Positions 20,701 through 34,040 of a stretch of 64,000 nucleotides of DNA are shown piece after piece. Source of the DNA: Vitis vinifera (Eukaryota > Streptophyta > Magnoliopsida > Vitales > Vitaceae); NCBI RefSeq assembly GCF_030704535.1, contig NC_081820.1, positions 23,294,001 through 23,358,000 of the forward strand. Direction: 5' to 3'. Below the pieces are notes generated by a model. That model saw only the letters and a program-made list of their open reading frames with translations. It was not told where the DNA came from and searched no databases. A program made the translations under genes and the position numbers. Numbering within the stretch: position 1 is the stretch's first letter; the number at the start of each line of letters is the position of its first letter.

Positions 20701-20891
20701 TCTTGTTCTCTGTGGGAAGTATTGATTGGGAAGTGTGAATCCACTGTTCGTCACATCAAGCTCTGTACAGTTTCTGTCTCTAAATCTTCATCTTCTTTGG
20801 TTTTTTTTTTTATTTGATTTAAATTTTTGGTATCTGCTCAAGTCGGCGCCTTTCTGGGTCTGGGTAGTCTAGAAATTGAGAGATACTGAAA

Positions 20892-22044
20892 ATGGCTAAT
20901 GATTGGGACCTGTTCGCCATTGTCAGAAGCTGCTCAGCCGCGAAGTATCCAAAGAGGGCTGGCAATGACGGAAATGAGGAAGTGGAGAAGAGTTTATTCA
21001 ACTTTGATGGGCTTTTCACTTCTGGTAATTACGAAGATGATGTAAGAAGTAAAGGCGATGATCCTTTCGACGAACTGCAAAATGTCTACAGACCATTCTA
21101 CCGGAAGGCCCAGCCTGATGGGGTCTCCATTTCTGTTGCTGTCGCAGAGGATTCTGCCGGTGGGGGGTCGGAAAACAAACACCAACGGGCAGAATGTCAA
21201 TCCCACCAGGAGAAACCAGAACTGCCGCAGCGGCAACAGCAGGGGGGCAACACCGAGAAAAATGGGGTTGGTTCTGGCCGAAGAATTCCATCCCAAGCCC
21301 CCGGAAGAAGGAGGTGCTTTATTTTTCTTGAGTTTTCTGTTGTGAAAAATCTTCTTCTAATGTCTGAAATTGGCTTTGTTGTCTTTTTGCAGGAAGAGCC
21401 GGCCAAGGCTGATGATGAGAATCAACGCCAAGACCCTTTCAAGGGACTCGTGGTCTTGGCGGAAGTATGGGCAGAAGCCAATCAAGGGATCCCCATATCC
21501 ACGGTTCGTTTCTAGTCATTTTCTTTTCCTTTATTTCTGAACTTTGTTTTCTCGGGAAAATGATGCGTTTCTGATTGATTTTTGCAGGAACTACTATCGC
21601 TGCAGCACCTTGAAGGCTTGCTCTGCTAGGAAACAAGTAGAGCTCAGTCAAGACAACCCCGAGGAGTACATCGTCAGCTACATAGGTGATCACATCCACG
21701 CCCGCCCCACCACCCGGAGATCCCTTGCCGGCACAGCCAGAAACCCTCCACCGGCCGCCCCCACCTCCGTCACAGATCTCTCACCAACCACACCATTGAC
21801 TGCTCATTACAACAACAAAACCCAAAAGCCAGACACGGAGAATGAAAACGAAAACAGTGAGCCAATGTTTGAAGACGAAGAAGAAGAAGAAGAAGAAGCT
21901 GATATTCTCACAACAAACATGCAGATGTCAGAAGAAACATTCATGGCCATGCATGTACTAAACTCAAGAGATTCACAACCGACCATTGCCGAACCTCATT
22001 CTCCGGCCAAAAACTCCATTAACGCAGCCGGAAGCTCCGATTAG
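20892..22044 (+). CDS. WRKY27: group IIe WRKY transcription factor (WRKY27-like), copy A, 329 aa
   Basis: Exons are 20892-21313, 21393-21503 and 21588-22044; the joined frame is 990 nt. The N-terminus [14 protein letters not shown] is typical of the WRKY22/27/29 clade. WRKYGQK lies at residues 163-169. The zinc finger is C183-X5-C189-X23-H213-X1-H215. The second intron cuts the arginine codon after GSPYP in phase 2, the R-type intron of this group. A basic GRRRKSRPR segment precedes the domain, and an acidic poly-Glu tract follows it (a GAA repeat near 21880). WRKY proteins bind W-box DNA in the nucleus, and this clade acts in defence and related responses. Gene order relative to NDUFA5 and the PPR gene supports orthology to Arabidopsis At5g52830 (WRKY27). 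Copy B at 45211 shares the same exon structure and N-terminus. Confidence 0.93.
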
Positions 22045-22357
22045 GCATTCTTTAAATCTTCCTTTTGATCTTTTGCAATCCAAATATGAAGCAAAAGATT
22101 GTAAAACGTTGGCTAGTCAGGAAGGTTTTAGTAAAAATAAATATTTTTAATTATGTTTAAAAAATGAATATATTTTATTAGATTATGAATAATTTTAGAA
22201 AAAAAAAATTGCATTATATTATCTCAATTATACCAATGAGCTTTAAGTAATCTCTTTTACCTAATAAAATCCAATATAAAGATGGGTTATTAAGCAATAA
22301 TTTTTAGGTTGTAATGGATAGAAGTGTTATGAGAATAATATAAACATATCAACAATT
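22045..22357. other. 3' flank of WRKY copy A
   Basis: This is the probable 3' UTR, with an aaaataaat polyadenylation-like signal near 22134, followed by AT-rich DNA. Confidence 0.45.
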
Positions 22358-22614
22358 AGCTATGTTTGTTTAGGGAGAGAAAATAGAAAGAAAAAGTAAA
22401 AGGAAAGAAAAAGTGAATAAAAATAAAATATAAATTTAAAATTAATAAATTATTTTTATATATTATTTAAATTTTTTTATTTAACTCTTCTATATAAAGA
22501 TTAAATATTTTAAAAATATACAAATCTTTTAATAATTTAACTTTTTTTTCAAAAATCAAATATAAGAAAATCATTTTTTTTTTCCCAATACTTTCTGATA
22601 ATCAAAACATAGCA
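22358..22614. mobile_element. MITE of the ctatgtttg family
   Basis: It runs from agctatgtttgtttaggg to aatcaaaacatagcagtt and has purine-rich then pyrimidine-rich halves. The layout matches 40772-41098 and the split copy at 6507/13115. Confidence 0.65.
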
Positions 22615-23697
22615 GTTAGAAATGGGATATTATTGCTATCAAATAATTTACCTTCATATTTGATTTTGAGATAATAATTAATGAAACCAATAAGTGTGAC
22701 TTCCTTTCATAAATAGAATTTATTTCTTCTTTTTTTTTTTATGAATGTTTTTTTGAATAACTTCTTAATAAAAAAGCAACTTTTATATAAAATTTATAGA
22801 TTTATTTCATATCCTTAAAAATTACTTTCAAAAAAATTTAAAATTTGAAATAAATTTTTTTTAATAACTCAATATTTTAAACCATTTTTAAAATTCTTAT
22901 CTTTTTAACATAATTTTCTAAGAGTTTTTATATTTTATATAAAATGTTATCATATTTTTTATTTTTAAAAAGAAACAATAGAAAGTCTATCCAAATGAAG
23001 TTTACAACCAAATAAAATTTAGTGTAAAATGTCTATATAATAGAAAAAGTAATGAAACATTTAATTTTTGACATCGCCTTTATTAATTCTTTCTGCAAAA
23101 TTGTTGAAATCTTAATTCATAAATACATAAAATAAATTTTCTTTTCTTTTCTATATATAACCTTTCATGAATTTTAAGATTAAGGTAATGAATTTTGGTA
23201 AGTTGTAAGTTTGAAATATATATATATATATATATTTTCCAAAATATGTAGTAAAAATCCATTATGAATTTAGTGTGATAAATCATAAATGATAGCTGTA
23301 AATGAAAGTGATAAATTATTTGGATAAAATTGTTATAAATGGAATATTTATAAACAAAACACTTTTCCTTTTTTTACTTTGATATTTGGTCTCTTGTAAA
23401 ATTTTAAGTTAAGGTAAAATTTATTGTAAAATAGGCAATTAATTAAAGATAGTTTTGGGGAAAAAAAATTGCATTTCAAAAGAGGAATTTTTTTTTATTG
23501 TTGTTGTCTTAAGCACCCTTAGGATGAAATAATCACATATTTCATATGGTGATCATACTCAAATATAATTTGTTTTAAGACATATGTAAAGACAATAATA
23601 ATAAAATGCACAAAAATATTATTTTGGTATAAAAATGATGGTTTATTTGTAGGAATTATTTAGGTCAAATATAAATTTATTATAACACACGTATGGT
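22615..23697. other. AT-rich intergenic DNA
   Basis: A (TA)n run lies near 23216-23236. No gene is recognised. Confidence 0.45.
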
Positions 23698-25372
23698 CCA
23701 ATTTGAGAGCTTTGACCCAAAACAGTACATTTTAAAAAAAATTCCAAAAACTAAACTTGTTTTTAAAATAATGTCAAATCTAGTGCGTTTGTACCACATA
23801 ATCTGTCATGTTATAAGTGCCACATAATTTGTCATGTTTTTTGTGATTACGGTTTTATTTTTTTAAAGTGGTTAGAAACCATAGTCACCAACCATAATTT
23901 TAACTTTAACTTTAAAGCCATAGTTGGTGACTACGATTTTGACTTTTTAAAAAAATGGTCAATAGTCATCAACTACAACTTTAACTTTATATATATTTAT
24001 TATATATAACTTTAATTTTTTAAATAAAAATATTATATTATTTTGATTTTAAATATACTTATTTTATTATTTAAAAAATAATAATATATGAAATTAAATA
24101 ATTGATATTTTTAATTTGATATAAAAAGATATTTTTTAATTTTATTAAAACAATAGGCACTATATTTAATATAAATATAATTAGTTAATTAAAATTAAAT
24201 ATAAATAAAATATAATAAATTATGAAAGCCTATTAAAAAAACAAATAATATAAATTATTATATTAATTAATAATTTTTTATTAACTATATGTAAGTGGTA
24301 TATAATATCACATGTATATAAGTTCAATTAAGTTTCAAATTTATCATATTTTAATTTAAGTTCATAATATCATAATATGATAATAATTTATTTATATATT
24401 TAAATAAAAATGTGATAAATTTTAAACTTAAATTAAACTTTTATATATATATATATATATATATATGATATTATATACCACTTACATATAATATATATAA
24501 AAAATTATTAATTAATATAATAATTTATATTATTTATTTTTTTCTAAATAGACATTTATAATTTATTTATTTTAAATAAATATAATTTATTATATTATAT
24601 TTATATTTAATTTTAATTAACTAATTATATTTACATTAAATATAGTGTCAATTGTTTTAATAAAATTTATTTATATATTTAAATAAAAATGTGATAAATT
24701 TTAAACTTAAATTAAACTTATATATATATGTGTGTGTGTGTGTGATATTATATACCGCTTACATATAATATATAAAAAATTTATTAATTAATATAATAAT
24801 TTATATATATATTTTTCTAAATATGCATTTATAATTTATTTATTTTAAATAAATATAATTTATTATATTATATTTATATTTAATTTTAATTAACTAATTA
24901 TATTTATATTAAATATAGTGCCTATTGTTTTAATAAAATTAAAAAATATATTTTTATATCAAATTAAAAATATCAATTATTTAATTTCATATATTATTAT
25001 TTTTTAAATAATGAAATAAGTATATTTAAAATCAAAATAATATAATATTTTTATTTAAAAAATTAAGTTATATATAATAAATATATATAAAGTTAAAGCC
25101 GCAGTGACTACGATTTTGACCATTTTTAAAAGAATTCAAAATCGCAGTCACCAACCACGGCTTTAAAGTTAAAATTAAAACTGTGGTTGGTAACTATGGT
25201 TTCTAACCACTTTAGAAAAATAAAACCGTAGTCACCAACTACGGTTTTATGATATGACAGATGATGTGACATAGACGCACTAGATTAGACATTATTTTGA
25301 AAACAATTTTAGTTTTTTGATTTTTTTTTTTAAATGTACTGTTTTGGGTCAAAGCTCCCAATTTGATGTGAA
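23698..25372. mobile_element. 1.7-kb foldback element with ~600-bp inverted arms
   Basis: The left arm begins with gagctttgacccaaaacagt and the right arm ends with its complement (near 25342-25366). The arms match over several hundred bases, including the accatagtcaccaacca / tggttggtaactatggt pairs and the aataggcactatatttaat / atatagtgcctatt pair (24150 versus 24910). Within the arms, gtagtcaccaactacgg-type words are themselves palindromic. No coding frame is present. Long inverted arms suggest a Mutator-like or foldback non-autonomous element; a 9-bp target duplication was not established. Confidence 0.75.
24385..24940. repeat. tandem duplication (~280-bp unit) in the centre of the foldback element
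   Basis: Two direct copies start near 24385 and 24665 with the same sequence (tttatttatatatttaaat, then aaaatgtgataaatttt). They share a gatattatatacc(a/g)cttacat segment and a TA/TG microsatellite that differs between copies. Confidence 0.7.
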
Positions 25373-27279
25373 CACAAATTCATATAAATTAATAAAAAAA
25401 TATTTTTCTCTTAATTACTTTTGCATTGAAATTTAATAATATTTAAGGTGGAATATAATTTATTATATGATAGGCAATGCATAATACAATTAAAAATTTA
25501 TAGGGGTGTAGGCAAGCTTATAGGGAAGAGCAAGTATGTTTTTTAATACGTCATATAATTTATTTTATAATATTTAATATTTATTATTAAATCCATTTAA
25601 AAATAAGAAATGATATTTAATATGTAGTAGCCTACCCAACATATTATTAAACATATTACAATTTTCCATATTATTAAATTTTATTATATAGAAGAATATT
25701 ATCAAAATATATTGTTTTCTTTTCTACCAAAAATCTAAACTTTTAAGTCACTAGTGTTTTTTTTTTTTTAAGTATCTCAAATTAATTATGGTTGTCCAAT
25801 ATTACAATAAATCAATCATTTAAAAAGTGACATTGTTTTAACCTTAGTAAAACTCATAATATTGTATGTCTAGTTGGAACTCTTTTATTATCAAAATGTA
25901 ATATTTTTTGGGATTTATGTTTAATAATAATAATAATAATAATAATAATGAATTTTATCAGGAGAAAATTATTTAAATTTAGTTAATGTAGAAAAATACA
26001 ATTACTTATTTTAATTATAGATTTGATATAAAAAAATTTAAATTTTAAATATCATTATTTTGATTATAACACATGTCACAACAATTTAGTAATTTATTTT
26101 AAGGGATACTTCAAGGTTACTTTTAAAACTCATGGCAATTTTAAAGCCATAAATTAACATTAAGTGTTTTATGTACATCACTATTCCTTTTTTTTTTGGG
26201 GTATGGTTAAAATTGATTTCCCTAAAAACTACATAGTAATGATTTGCTCCTCTCCTGTAAATATTTTGTCCACTTTGAACCAAGATTTTCATGACTATAA
26301 AATATATATACATAATCAAAAGAAGTCTATTATATGTGTTAGAAACTTCTCCCTTATTAATTGATCAAGTAAAATATTATAATCACATCCTCCCATGTAA
26401 GCATGACGACCTTGTTGCATCTCATGGGATAAAGTGACTACTCCCAAATATGTATGCAGTATCCCCAAGTTTAGGGAGTCAATTATTGTAGTTTTAATAT
26501 TTTGATGAGTTGGGTGTCAAATCATAAGGAGATAATATTAGATGTACAAGAGAATTAGAAATATTGGAGGATGAGTGGAATTTTTCAAAACAAACTCTTT
26601 CACTCAATTGTATGTTTGAGAAAAAAAAGGTAGATGAGTTTTGTTAAAATAGTGAAAAATTGATTAAAATTGAGTTGAAATTTAATTAAAAAGTACTTGT
26701 AAAAGGTTTAAGGATCGGGGATTTCTTAGCTCCTTTATTTCTATGAAATAACCTTCAATAAAGTTGACACAACTGATATTACTTATAGGTATTCTTATTT
26801 GAAGGATTTTCAATAGAAGTACACTTTAATCAAACCTAATATCTTATACTTGTTAAAGAGCTCCATATGATATCGATGAAGCCTCCATTGCTCATTTGCT
26901 TACCAAATCATAACATTAGGGACTCAATAATGGTCATTTCAAGTCAAAATAACTCTCAAACATTAAACATTGAAGATACCCTCAAAGGAATCCTTAAATT
27001 TCAATTTTCAAGCATCAATGCATGATGTTCTAATTAAAAACAAAGGAACTCACAAGCTGAATATATCATCAAACACCTAAGATTTGAGGGTCATTTTATG
27101 CACAATAAAGGTCTTAAGGACCCTTTCCCCTTAGGGAAAAAAGAAATACTCATAAGACATGAACTCAACACCAAAATAAGAAACACAAACAAAACATAAA
27201 ATAATAATCTTTGAAATCTAAGATTAAGCTTCAAAGTCAAACAAAACAAGAGAGTAAATATAACTAACTAAAAAACCGT
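25373..27279. other. intergenic DNA with an (AAT)n tract and a repeat fragment
   Basis: (AAT)n occupies about 25922-25950. Bases about 26326-26460 resemble the start of the LTR-like repeat at 30540 (shared gaaacttct..., ataatcacatcctccca-like words, same orientation). No gene is seen. Confidence 0.45.
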
Positions 27280-28650
27280 TAAAATTTGGAAAACATTACA
27301 AAGATTAAAGTTGTAGTAACAAGTCCTAAGGTTAGAGGTTAAAGGAGAGCTTCCCATTAAAGAGCCCCTAAGTCCATCTATAGGTTTTCTTGGGTTGCCC
27401 TAAGTATTTGGCCATGTGGAGGCCTAGACATCTAAAACAAGGTAGGAGATCCAATGTAGGCTTAGGAAATATCCAAAAATTTATACCTTACATATTCTCG
27501 GAGTTCTACCACAAAATGACGGTAGTGTAGGGAAAAGGCCAACATGTTATAAGGCATGATGTCATCCTAACCCTCATCTTTTGGAAAAAATGGTGCTATG
27601 GTAGGGAGAAAATGATGCTAGGGCTTAAGGTGATGCCATCTTAATACCATTTTTTTCCCACGATACCTCCTTTAACACTCTTCATATTTTTCATCAATTT
27701 TCTTGATTTTTCCATATAGGCAAACAATGTTTAAATCTTCTAAAAAGTATGACATGTATCTTTAAAGGATCTAGAATTTAAAACTTACTTGAGCTTATTT
27801 GAAAATCTCTAACCCTTTTAATCAACCTAAAAGTTTTGATTGGTTGAAATAAGACTATGTCATTGATCTTCATGCAACTTTAATACTTTAACTCTACCCA
27901 TGCTCCACTTTTACCATGTGGATTGTGCCAAGAAGTTTCCAAGACCATCATTATCCGTGAAATTACCTATGAATATCAATGACTAAATAGAAAATGTGAG
28001 AAAATTGAAGGTGACATAGAAATAACTAGTCTAAAGGTGCTTTTAATGTTCAAATGGAATTTAAGATGTGATTTTTGTTCTCATTACCAAGCAACATATG
28101 AAATCAATTATAGAATCAGAGAAATCGATACCTCTTGCAATGCTAGCCAATCTTACCTAGGGATTAGGGGTTAACCCTAATACCATTTTGTAGTGACTTG
28201 TTTTTTATTCTCATGTAAATATTGTTTATTTTAGGTTGAATTCCTCACAATTTCAAAACATATCTACACAGTTTGTGCTAGGAATTTCTCTACCTATTAT
28301 GTAGTGAATGCTTCTTAAAGTGTACATATGTTTTAAAGTTATTAGGGTCTTGGCCTAAAGTGGACAATCATTACATTGAAGGGAGTGAGCTATTATAGAC
28401 GGTGTTAAAGCTGATATTTTTATCTCTATGTAAAAGTTTATTTGTCTTGTCCTATAATCTTGAAGGACATGATGAAGACGTTGTAATTGTATGGAAGGGT
28501 GATTGTGGTACCTCATATCAAATAAGGAGAGAAGTTTATGACATTATACATGTGTGATAAATTCTTCTTAACCCTCTAAATGACTTTTAAAGTTAGAAAG
28601 AACCCAAAGCATACAATATTTACATGAAAGGAGTGATCATTACATTTAGT
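27280..28650 (-). mobile_element. LTR-like repeat, inverted copy of 30540-31840
   Basis: Read on the - strand this follows 30540-31840 with many substitutions and indels over at least 1.1 kb. Matches include caaagattaaagttgtagta (27298) against its complement near 31807, gacggtagtgta (27519) against its complement near 31595, and the ggacaagataaataaactttt-type word (complement near 28430). No coding region lies inside. Confidence 0.55.
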
Positions 28651-30539
28651 TGTATTAATTTGGACATGAATAGATTCTCCTAATTTAAGAAATAATTTTT
28701 ATTTTAAATGAATTAAGAGCAATCAAATATTAATAATATTTGATTCTCTTAATTCATGAAATAATATTTGTTATTTTAGGATATTTATTATTTCTTTCTT
28801 TCCATAATTCACAATGCATATCTCTTCCGTTATCAAATTATCAAATTCTTCATTCAATACTCGCATCCGGAAAGGTAGAGTTCTAGCAACCTTAAGCAAA
28901 TTTTTATTTTTATTTTCTCTCAATGACCCCCTTTGTCTTGAGGAATATCAATACATGAAGAATGTTGAATGATCCCCCTTTTTACAATGAGATATCAATT
29001 TGTTATTAAAATATTCCATTCTATTATTCTGGCGAACAATGTGGACTTTTGTTTCAAACTGGTTGCAATTGAAATCACTCATTGCTAGTCAATCTTATCT
29101 TAATTAATATGATTAAATATAAAATTGGGTCAAGATCGACTCTTTAGAGTAAAAATACCAAAGAAATGAAAAAAATATTAAAAAAAATTATTTTATCATA
29201 TTTAATTTATTATAAAAATGTATATATTTTCGAACTATTTAAATTTTATACAAAAGAAAAAAATAAATTAAATAAATTATATAAAAATACTTTATTAATT
29301 TTAAGTATTTTTTTTTCTTTTTTTTAAAAAAAATTTTTCTTTCTATTTTCTTTTCTTTTGTATTTTTTTTTAATTTTCTAAGAACCAAAAATTGGGCTAA
29401 GGATCTTATTTGCTACAAGTTTAAACGGGCCAAATGAAAAGATAAAATTTCACTTAAAAACCATCTTTTATGAAAAGAAAAATAAAAATAAATAAGAGTT
29501 GTCATGCCTGGCTATCTCTAGGTCCTTATGTTTTGTAGATTTTCATTATCGTTTGGATGGTTGATAAAAAGAAAAGCTTAAATTCAAAAACCTATTATGA
29601 TCTCTTGGATTTCCCTCCTTACTAATTAAAGGTTTGCTCCATATTATGTGGACAAGACTATGCCCTTGTTGGCCATCTTGACTCCAGACAAATAAAGCAT
29701 ATGGAGATCATGATGAAGCTTAAAAGTGCATTAGCCTCGTGCCGTAATGATGCCTCAAAAAGAGAGATAAGATGACAACGTTGAGGCATTTACGGGGAAT
29801 GCTATCATGGGTGCTAGTCATGGATCATGGGTTTGGCAGGAGAGCAAGTTTGTGATGTTGAAATGCAGATATATATTTGCCGTCAAAAGAAAGAGATTTT
29901 AATTTCTTTTTTCCCTTCTTCGTCATCTTCAATCAAATCATCTTCCCTTTTTCTCTAGAGATAATGAGGGCCACCTCTCCACCACCTTTTATGCAGCAAT
30001 GCTGCTGCATCCACGAATGAGGGTAACTTTGTGTAATGTTCTTGATTTCTTGGAGTTGATGATTAATTTTTTGTGAGTAGCAGTAGAAAAAACTTTAATT
30101 CAAGACTTCTGTGGCCTTTGCTGGTGCCTTCTTCATCATTAGATCACATAAATGGGAAAACAGTTCCATGAATTGTATATTCATCACATTGGACTAGTAA
30201 TTATTACCTCAAGAAGATAGAAATCTGATCAACTCAATCTCAAGGTCCTTAATTGGCTTCTTCTGTAATAAGTGATGAGGCAATTTTTCCATTAATTGGC
30301 TTCTTCTGATCTGCTCATGCTATATATGTTCTTTATTCCTATCAAGAATTAGGGGCAAATCATTGTTGTTTGAAGGTGATATGTCACCTGCATACCACAA
30401 GTCCAGGGTTGATATATCTCCAAGTTACAACCCGTTCCTCTTTATATGTCCAGATACAACTACATGTAACGATGGCTCCTTTCATGTAAATATATATTGT
30501 ATATTGTGCGTGTGGCCTTTACGACTTTAAAAGTGATCA
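28651..30539. other. intergenic DNA between the inverted repeats
   Basis: About 28700-28830 contains the ttaggatatttattatttc motif also seen near 15895 and 16895. About 29500-30500 is less AT-rich and looks unique; it includes an 18-codon open start at about 29963 next to an 8-bp-stem hairpin (atgcagca/tgctgcat), but nothing can be called a gene. Confidence 0.4.
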
Positions 30540-31840
30540 TTTATACAATTAAGAAAAATTCATTGCACATAATATTGGAAACTTCTACCTTATGTGATAT
30601 GAGATACCATAATCATCATCCCATATAAATACGATGCTTCATCGTATCTTTTAAGCTTATGGGACAAGATAAATAAACTTTTACACAAAGGTTAAGGATT
30701 AGCTTTAATAAAATTTATAATAACTCATTCCTTCGGTATAATGATTATCTACATTAGGTTAAGGTTCTCATTACATTAAAATGTATTTATTTAGGTAAGA
30801 AACACTCAATAGGAAGAGAAATTCCTAACATTATATTTGTAATTGTTTCTCTTAATTATGTAGCCATGTATTAAAACCGTATGTATTTCAACCTACAATG
30901 AGTAATATTTAGATGAGAAAAAGCAAGTTGTAGCAATATTATTAGAGCTAACCCTCAATCCCTGTGTGAAACTCTCTTTGGCCTCGTATCTATTTATCTG
31001 ACTTTATGATTGATGTCATATATTGTATGGTAATGAGAGTGAAAAATCACATCTTAGGTTCCATTTTAACACCTCTTCATCTAGTTAATTGTATATTATA
31101 TTTGATTTTCTCACATTTTCTATATAGTTATTAATATGTACAAGTATTTTCACAAATAATGATAGTCTTAGAAACTTCTTAAGACATCGCTAAGGTTAAA
31201 GCGGAGTTTGGAATCGATAACACAATCCCTTTTTCCACAATCAAAACTTTTAGGTTGGTTGAGGGGGTTAGAGATTTTCAAATAAGCTTTTTTAAATTCT
31301 AGATTCTTTGAAGGTTAATGTCATCAATTTTTAGAAGACATTTAGACATTGTTTGCCTATGCAAAAACAATAGAAAAAAAATTGATGAAAAACACAAGTA
31401 GCATTGAAGGAGGTAAGGAGGTTTTTGGAAAAAATGACGTCACGATGGTGCCACGTCAAGCCTTGATATCATTTCTTCCCTACCATGGCACCATTTTTTA
31501 CTAGAAGAAGTCCACCTTCTAGAGAAAAAAAATGACATTATAGGATGACATCATGCCTTATGACCTGTTGCCATTTTCCTCTGCACTACCGTCATTTTGT
31601 GACTTCCGAGAATACATGGAGTCCATATTTTTGGACACTTCTTCAGCCACCATTGGACCTCCCACCTTCTTTGGATGCCCCACTTGGCCTAATACTTAGG
31701 ACAACACAAGAACACCTATAAATGCTCTCTTTAGGAGCTAAAGAAGGGGGACTTGGGATGCCCCTTGATGGGGGCTCTTCTTCAACCTCCAACCTTGGAA
31801 ATTGTTATTACAACTTTAATCTTTGTGATATTTTCCAAAC
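30540..31840 (+). mobile_element. LTR-like repeat with TATA-like box, mate of 27280-28650
   Basis: The block carries a TATA-like acacctataaatgc near 31713-31724, close to its 3' end, in a layout resembling an LTR promoter. The inverted mate lies 1.9 kb upstream, and a third fragment lies near 26326. I could not fix TG...CA ends or target duplications. Confidence 0.5.
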
Positions 31841-32200
31841 AATTATATTATCATAAAACGATTTATTTCTTATTTTCAAAGTACAAAAAATATATATTTT
31901 TTTATTTTTCGGTTGACAAATATCTTTTTCTAATTTTCTTTCCTTAAAAACAAAAACTTTTTTTTTGAAAATATTAATAAATATTCCACAAGCCGTACTC
32001 GTTTTATTTGGAAAGCTACTTACAAAGTTTACAAGAAACATTTAAAAAAAAAAAAAATCAAAGAGTGTATACTGAGGGTAGAGTTAATTCATGCTACTAC
32101 GCCCTTTACACTTACACTGCCAATACTTGTTTTTACGTTCAAGACACGGTACCTTGGTACTCTTTTCAATTTGAACTCAAGTTTATGCTTATTTTATAGC
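31841..32200. other. short AT-rich spacer
   Basis: Nothing beyond A/T runs is recognised. Confidence 0.4.
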
Positions 32201-33450
32201 CTAAGATATGGAAAGCAAGAACAAGCAAACACCTTGAGGCTGTGATAAGGGCACTTCGTGATAGAGAAGCTGACAGGGTAAAAGTAGGGGAAGTTTGGAA
32301 CATATATATGCATAAGGGCAATCGGAAAGAGGAACAGAAGAGTGTGCTACAAGGGTCAATATTAATCCAACCTCAACCACATGCCTATTCTTACATTCTA
32401 GTCTCCTATTTTGTTGGGGAGTATAAAGGCAAGAGACTCTATGGATATACTTTGAGATGACAGAAAGATTGAGAGAAGTCAATTTCCCCATCTAAATCAA
32501 TTTGTAATGCCTTAATCTTTGTATCAAATTGTGTCTTAATCATTGTTTTAAATTTCAGGAAGGTGGAAAACACTTGATCTTTGGTGCACAGATGGTAAAA
32601 CTAAAGAAAACCGAGAGAAATCATCAATGAAAGAAACAAAATATCTTAAATCAGCTATTGATCAACTGATTAGAGAAGCTTCCCACAGATTAAAATGTAC
32701 TAATTCAAAAAGTTTCATTACAAAAAGAAGTCTAACTCTTTGCATACTGAAATGAAAAGAATGAGTAAAAAAAACTAGACTTGTACTTTCATTTTTTTTG
32801 CAAATAGCAAATCTCTAAAACATGGTTGACAATTGGAATAGATGGATGCTTAAGATGACCATGCTAGAGACTTAGGTTACGTTTTTGTTACTCATGACAA
32901 ATGCAATGGGTAGAGCTGGAAAGAATAGGTACTGAAGGAATTAGTTGCAAGAGACTAGATGATTAGTAAATGGCTTGACAGACTCTGGACTTTAGGCTGA
33001 TAGCACTTGAAATTGGACTAATTTTTGCAGCTTGTTATTCTGGAAATGAGCTAATCAAAATGGTTTCTGATTTTGAAAGGAGGCCATATTAGCTTGCATG
33101 ATATTCATTTGGTCAGTGAAATTTTGTTGCTCAAGCCTATATTCATAGTTTCCAGCATTATAAATGGATGTAACAAAAGCATTTATACTCAGAACCCAAA
33201 CCTGCAGGTAGGCACATGATGTGCTTTTTCTAAGTGATAGGTTCACCAATGGCTGCTAAATTAAACCATCAATTGTGTGTTTCATCTTGCTTATATATTC
33301 TATTACAATCATACCGGCATTCTTAGTTGCTTGAAGCTGTTGCATGATCAAATCTGTTACCCGAGCACTAGTGGTTGCCCCATATGCTCAATTGATGTCC
33401 AATTTTCAACTATTGTTTGTAAACTAATAATCTGATCCATGACTCTTTCA
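32201..33450 (-). pseudogene. decayed Ty1/copia retrotransposon (gag and integrase pieces)
   Basis: On the - strand, 33400-33060 reads in pieces as a copia Gag (QQLQATKNAGMIVIEYISKM, then YRLEQQNFTDQMNIMQANMA). Positions 32491-32201 read as copia integrase with SCLYTPQQNRRLECKNRHVV and a following LTLVAHSSVPL, corresponding to the conserved TPQQNGxxERKHRH region. The Gag-before-integrase order is correct for copia. Frameshifts, stops and missing protease and zinc-finger parts show it is dead. No LTRs are recognised. Confidence 0.75.
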
Positions 33451-33857
33451 TTGAGTGAAGAGTATACCTATCGATTCAATCTTTGCCACATTTTGCATTG
33501 TGAATTGAGCAATGTTTGCTTAGAAAGCATGCTAAGCAAAGGGGAGTCCTGTGATAGAAATTGAGTATGTTCTTTTATGTGCTGTCTCTATTCTTTTCTC
33601 TAAAACTTTCAGTACTGCAACTTGAAAATATGAAAAAATAAGACAATAATTGAAACAAAGTTGAGAGTTGGTCGGGTTTGGTGAAGCACGTGGTTTTACA
33701 TTGTCCTAGAGTTGTTATCTCCTACCTACGTGCAGTGTTAATGAACGATAACTGCTCCAAGATACAACCCCAATCGTTAGCTCCCAATGGTGTCTTCTCC
33801 ATGGGCACGTCTATAAGAAGACTATGGAGAACCTTAACCACAATTTAGTTGCCTAGA

Positions 33858-33907
<50 letters not shown>

Positions 33908-34040
33908 CAAAATAAATAAAGGACATATAGAATAAAAAGATGACCATTATTTGAGTCTTACTTATCTTACAACCATCAATTCCATAAAATCTTATAATCA
34001 CTAATAAAATCTTATAAAATCCAACCTAACCGATAGAGAA
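33451..34040. repeat. spacer with a (TA)n microsatellite
   Basis: The microsatellite runs from about 33866 to 33905. The rest is unassigned sequence. The last three bases (gaa, 34038-34040) are the left target duplication of the CACTA element. Confidence 0.6.

Noticed and set aside
20994..21296. Antisense frames under WRKY copy A exon 1
   Set aside because: They are complementary to a well-supported coding exon and have no recognisable protein features.
31753..32199. Several 60-77-codon frames on both strands
   Set aside because: AT-rich low-complexity translation with no family resemblance.
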